Assembly: GCF_001425045.1 (NCBI RefSeq)
Contig: NZ_LMDJ01000031.1
Location: 570,545 to 634,544 of the forward strand
Reading direction: 5' to 3'
DNA from: Massilia sp. Root351
GTDB lineage: Bacteria; Pseudomonadota; Gammaproteobacteria; Burkholderiales; Burkholderiaceae_D
DNA: 64,000 nucleotides
Under the pieces are notes generated by a model, which was not told the DNA's origin, made no database searches, and was given only the letters and a program-made list of their open reading frames with translations. Below, in pieces: positions 61,748 through 64,000 of the stretch. A program made the translations under genes and the position numbers. Position 1 is the first letter of the stretch. Each line of letters begins with the position of its first letter.

Positions 61748-62079
61748 GTGCGGCCCTGCAGCCGAGCACGCGGGATGGGAACGCGTGGCCAAGCAAAAAA
61801 TTTTCCCGATGCCTGGTGACCGAATGTGTTGAGACGAGGTGCTTTCATGCCAGCAATGTCGGCATCGCTCTGACGCTCGGTGCGCAGAATAGGAGCGCGC
61901 CGGCAACGCGGTGCGTCGGAGTAAAATCACCACTGCAAATCGTGCGAGGACCCGGCACCGCTAACGCGGCTTTTTGATGGTATCTCTGATGGTGTTGCCC
62001 CTCCGCTAGACCAGAAATTTTAGCTGAATCAAGGGCTTAGGAATGCCGTAAATAATAGAGTGGGAGTAGAATTCGATGC

Positions 62080-62113
62080 GTAAGTTATTGATTTTAAACG
62101 TTTAATAACTTAC
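62080..62113. repeat. 10-bp perfect inverted repeat
   Basis: GTAAGTTATT (62080-62089) and AATAACTTAC (62104-62113), separated by 14 AT-rich bases. Possible binding site for the integrase or a regulator. Confidence 0.6.
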
Positions 62114-62163
62114 ACAAAAGTTTCACGCATTTTTTAAGCATTTGATTTTGTTGGGCTTTTAAA

Positions 62164-62197
62164 CTACAGTTACACGAATAGCTACATAAAACTGTAG
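62164..62197. repeat. 8-bp inverted repeat before integrase gene
   Basis: CTACAGTT (62164-62171) and AACTGTAG (62190-62197). A third related word, CCGTAGTTTT, follows at 62208, and AGCTAC occurs twice. Looks like a set of arm-type or operator sites. Confidence 0.5.
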
Positions 62198-62231
62198 CTA
62201 CTCAAAACCGTAGTTTTCAAGCCCATTTTTT

Positions 62232-63518
62232 ATGCTCAAAAAAAAGATATTCAAGTTGGATGAAGTAGCCATTTTTGACGAAGCCATCATTCATAAACGT
62301 GGCGAGATTTGGCAATTCCAGATGTGGCTTGAGAAAGAAGGCAAGTACGCCCGTGAAAGTCTTAAAACCCGCAATCAAAGTACCGCGATAGATAAGGCTA
62401 AGAATCGTTTTCACGAAATAATGGCCGATCAAATAGCCGGTAAGACGTACTTCTCAAAGACGACAAAGCAAGGCGTCGAAGAATACCTCAAACAGCGAGC
62501 AATAGATGTTGAAGCGAAGTTGATCGTAAAAGGGCGCTACACGACGATTAAAACGCACCTTGAACACTGGCTTGACTTCATACACCGCGATACTAAGCTC
62601 AAAGAGCTTAACCGCGTTGACTGCGAAAACTATTACCAATCACGCACCAAGATCAAGAATGGTATTAGCATCAGTCAAACGACGGTTGAGAATGAGCAGA
62701 GCACCATCAATGCTATGATCTCTTGGCTTTATAAGCGTAAAGAAACATACATCGACGCATTCGACTTTAAACCGCTACCACGTATTGATAAGGGAGATGC
62801 TGCTAACAGACGTGATACATTTACGAATGACGAGATACGAGACATCAAGAAAAAACTCGAAGAGATCGTCAATATCGGTAAAAAATCTGATTTTGATGAT
62901 GGCGATTTAAAAAAAGTCATTGTCGCATATTATTTCCTGATAGCTATCATCACTGGTATGCGTAAAGGAGAGCTGGTTCAATTGCGCTGGGGCGATGTTG
63001 AGTTTGTCGAAAAAGAAGTGAAGGGCCAAGCTAACAACTCACGCAGTCTTGTCAGAGTAAAAGTTCGCGGAGAAACGAGTAAAGTAAGAAAAACTCGTAT
63101 ATTTTACATTGAAGATTTAGAGTATTTCGACGAACTTTTCAAACTACAGTATTCGCATTACAAAAAAGAAAGCAAAGACAGGGGAGATGTTGAAACATTC
63201 GGAAATACGCTTGTCTTCAACGCTGGTAGCGGGGCTGCGCCGACGCCGAGAGTGATTGGACTTCACTTTGAAAAATTGCTTGAGCTGGCAGGAATAGAGA
63301 ATACAGATAGCCGTGATTTGGCTCCAAGTTACAGCTTCCGTCATTACTTTATTACCAATATGATTAACAAAGGTTTCAATCCAACACAGGTTAGTGATGC
63401 TTGTGGCACGAGTGTAACTCAAATCGCGCAGACCTACTATCACGCGCTTGAAGACAAATTGATTGAGAATGCTTTGCCGGGTTTCCATTACAAAGATGGA
63501 ATGCTGATTCCTAAGTAA
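62232..63518 (+). CDS. tyrosine integrase, AT-rich origin
   Basis: A 428-aa site-specific recombinase. N-terminal arm region, core-binding domain (~residues 75-185), catalytic domain with R in ITGMRKGELVQLRW, H-x-x-R in YSFRHYF and the tyrosine in QIAQTYYHALED. Composition is much more AT-rich than the rest of the window and lysine-rich, showing an unrelated donor. No strong ribosome site precedes the ATG. It is probably the integrase of a prophage or island extending to the right. Followed by a terminator. Confidence 0.92.
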   Translation: MLKKKIFKLDEVAIFDEAIIHKRGEIWQFQMWLEKEGKYARESLKTRNQSTAIDKAKNRFHEIMADQIAGKTYFSKTTKQGVEEYLKQRAIDVEAKLIVKGRYTTIKTHLEHWLDFIHRDTKLKELNRVDCENYYQSRTKIKNGISISQTTVENEQSTINAMISWLYKRKETYIDAFDFKPLPRIDKGDAANRRDTFTNDEIRDIKKKLEEIVNIGKKSDFDDGDLKKVIVAYYFLIAIITGMRKGELVQLRWGDVEFVEKEVKGQANNSRSLVRVKVRGETSKVRKTRIFYIEDLEYFDELFKLQYSHYKKESKDRGDVETFGNTLVFNAGSGAAPTPRVIGLHFEKLLELAGIENTDSRDLAPSYSFRHYFITNMINKGFNPTQVSDACGTSVTQIAQTYYHALEDKLIENALPGFHYKDGMLIPK

Positions 63519-63542
63519 AATGTGGCGTGATGGGAAGCAATA

Positions 63543-63567
63543 GGCCCGCTGTGTGCGGGTTTCTTGT
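63543..63567 (+). terminator. terminator of integrase gene
   Basis: CCCGC, loop TGTGT, GCGGG, followed by TTTCTTGTT. Located 25 bp after the integrase stop. Confidence 0.65.
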
Positions 63568-63794
63568 TATCGCACACTCATCGAACACCAAGCGAAACTT
63601 CGCACGATAAGAATACGAGATAGCACTTGTTGGCAACGAAATACAAACAGCCCTACAACGCATTTTTCCAACAGCGTGCTGCATAGGCATACCCGCTGCC
63701 AAATAAACGCAGCTGAAGACGTTTTTGACGCTGTATTTTACGCTTGCGTATTTATGGCGCGCATTACAGCGGCACTGAAAATGCAGTCAAAATA

Positions 63795-63823
63795 AAACCC
63801 GCTATTAAAGCGGGTTTGTTTTT
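63795..63823. terminator. bidirectional terminator
   Basis: AAACCCGC, loop TATTAAA, GCGGGTTT, then GTTTTT; on the other strand AAACCCGC...GCGGGTTTTATTTT. It ends the minus-strand gene fragment and separates it from the integrase. Confidence 0.75.
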
Positions 63824-63836
63824 ATAACAAACTGCT

Positions 63837-63902
63837 TCATTTCGCCGCAGCTTTAGCCTTGGCCGGTTTGTCATATGCTTTCAGCAGTTCATCAACTTCA
63901 CC
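63837..63902 (-). pseudogene. C-terminal end of a gene cut by an insertion sequence
   Basis: The last ~21 codons read GEVDELLKAYDKPAKAKAAA then K and stop, followed by the terminator. The upstream part is interrupted at the TGT end of the transposon at 63903. The Lys/Ala tail resembles phage DNA-binding or structural proteins but the family is not recognisable. Confidence 0.45.
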
Positions 63903-64000
63903 TGTAATGACCCAGCGAAATCTGCTCAACTTACGCGGCTAATGCAAAAGTAGCCGCCGGGGTTTGCATCCTCAGCGCCTGGTGTGGACGCTTGTGGTTG
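63903..64000 (-). mobile_element. end of an IS3/IS481-type element
   Basis: The element runs off the window. Its proposed end starts TGTAATGACCC. The contained coding end (63931-64000) matches the C terminus of an integrase-core transposase. Confidence 0.7.
63931..64000 (-). CDS. transposase C terminus, cut by window edge
   Basis: Twenty-two codons before the stop read NHKRPHQALRMQTPAATFAL. The pattern N..RPHQAL...TP is the usual C-terminal end of IS3 and IS481 DDE transposases. The rest lies beyond the window. Confidence 0.8.
   Translation of the reverse strand, partial: NHKRPHQALRMQTPAATFALAA

Larger units (their letters stand above)
61748..62231. other. boundary region between GC-rich and AT-rich DNA
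   Basis: No gene is supported. GC content falls sharply near 62000. CCGC-TAAC-GCGG followed by CTTTTT (61958-61975) is a weak terminator-like hairpin. The region includes two inverted repeats described separately and presumably the integrase promoter and an attachment site, which I cannot pinpoint. Confidence 0.45.

Noticed and set aside
61954..62040. tRNA-like 3' end as integrase target (CCGCTAGACCA)
   Set aside because: No matching acceptor stem or T-arm could be built upstream.
63553..63795. 80-codon frame after the integrase
   Set aside because: No ribosome site and mixed composition; it overlaps the integrase terminator.
1..64000. CRISPR arrays, tRNA or rRNA genes
   Set aside because: No regularly spaced repeats, cloverleaf-like ends or rRNA motifs were found on reading; subtle tRNAs could be missed without a covariance search.

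Overview
The window is GC-rich DNA with betaproteobacterial character, most likely from an Oxalobacteraceae member such as Massilia, Janthinobacterium or Duganella. That placement is an inference from base composition, the H-NS-type protein, the PRTRC cassette and the general gene style; no rRNA, tRNA or conserved housekeeping gene is present to fix it. The content is almost entirely accessory: recombinases, insertion sequences, gene fragments, small orphan genes and a plasmid-associated cassette. This suggests a plasmid, megaplasmid or large genomic island.

Layout. 0-13 kb: the end of a tyrosine recombinase, a complete Mrr-like nuclease gene and an IS3-family element that has cut the front off an RHS polymorphic toxin gene, with two candidate immunity genes behind it. 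Next come an N-terminally truncated RND efflux pump with its TolC-type partner and an Aer-like chemoreceptor. Two partial copies of the Mrr-like gene lie at 5.4 and 12.8 kb and mark module borders. 13-24 kb: a frameshifted cation transporter, an IS21 fragment, DUF2158-like proteins, a striking fusion of a trypsin-like protease to an endonuclease I domain, a run of small unknown genes, an H-NS protein and an AT-richer gene of unknown function.

24-28 kb holds the PRTRC cassette (E, C, a 72-aa protein, F, B, A, ThiF) as one tight minus-strand operon. Its parts resemble a bacterial ubiquitin-like pathway: an E1-like ThiF, a JAMM protease with an intact metal motif (A), a possible E2-like protein (B) and a possible ubiquitin-like protein (C). 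No ParB gene is visible. 28-41 kb is a mosaic of CheB-like methylesterase, many very small genes, duplicated blocks and decayed PRTRC E and F copies. It surrounds an intact four-gene signalling operon: two paralogous ~135-aa proteins, a GGDEF-EAL enzyme and a double-domain KaiC ATPase. 41-47 kb carries a histidine kinase, a zinc alcohol dehydrogenase and a P2-type calcium-like ATPase.

48-60 kb contains orphan genes and a four-gene DNA-processing operon (degenerate tyrosine-recombinase-like protein, recombination-directionality-factor-like protein, SbcD-like nuclease, SbcC-like ATPase). A DUF1003 protein and a large serine recombinase follow. 60-64 kb has a single-domain response regulator, a DUF3606 protein and then a sharp change to AT-rich DNA. 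That segment carries another tyrosine integrase and the end of a transposase that has disrupted a further gene. A family of very small proteins, with at least nine intact or broken members, is scattered from 14.8 to 61.4 kb and is the most distinctive repeated feature.
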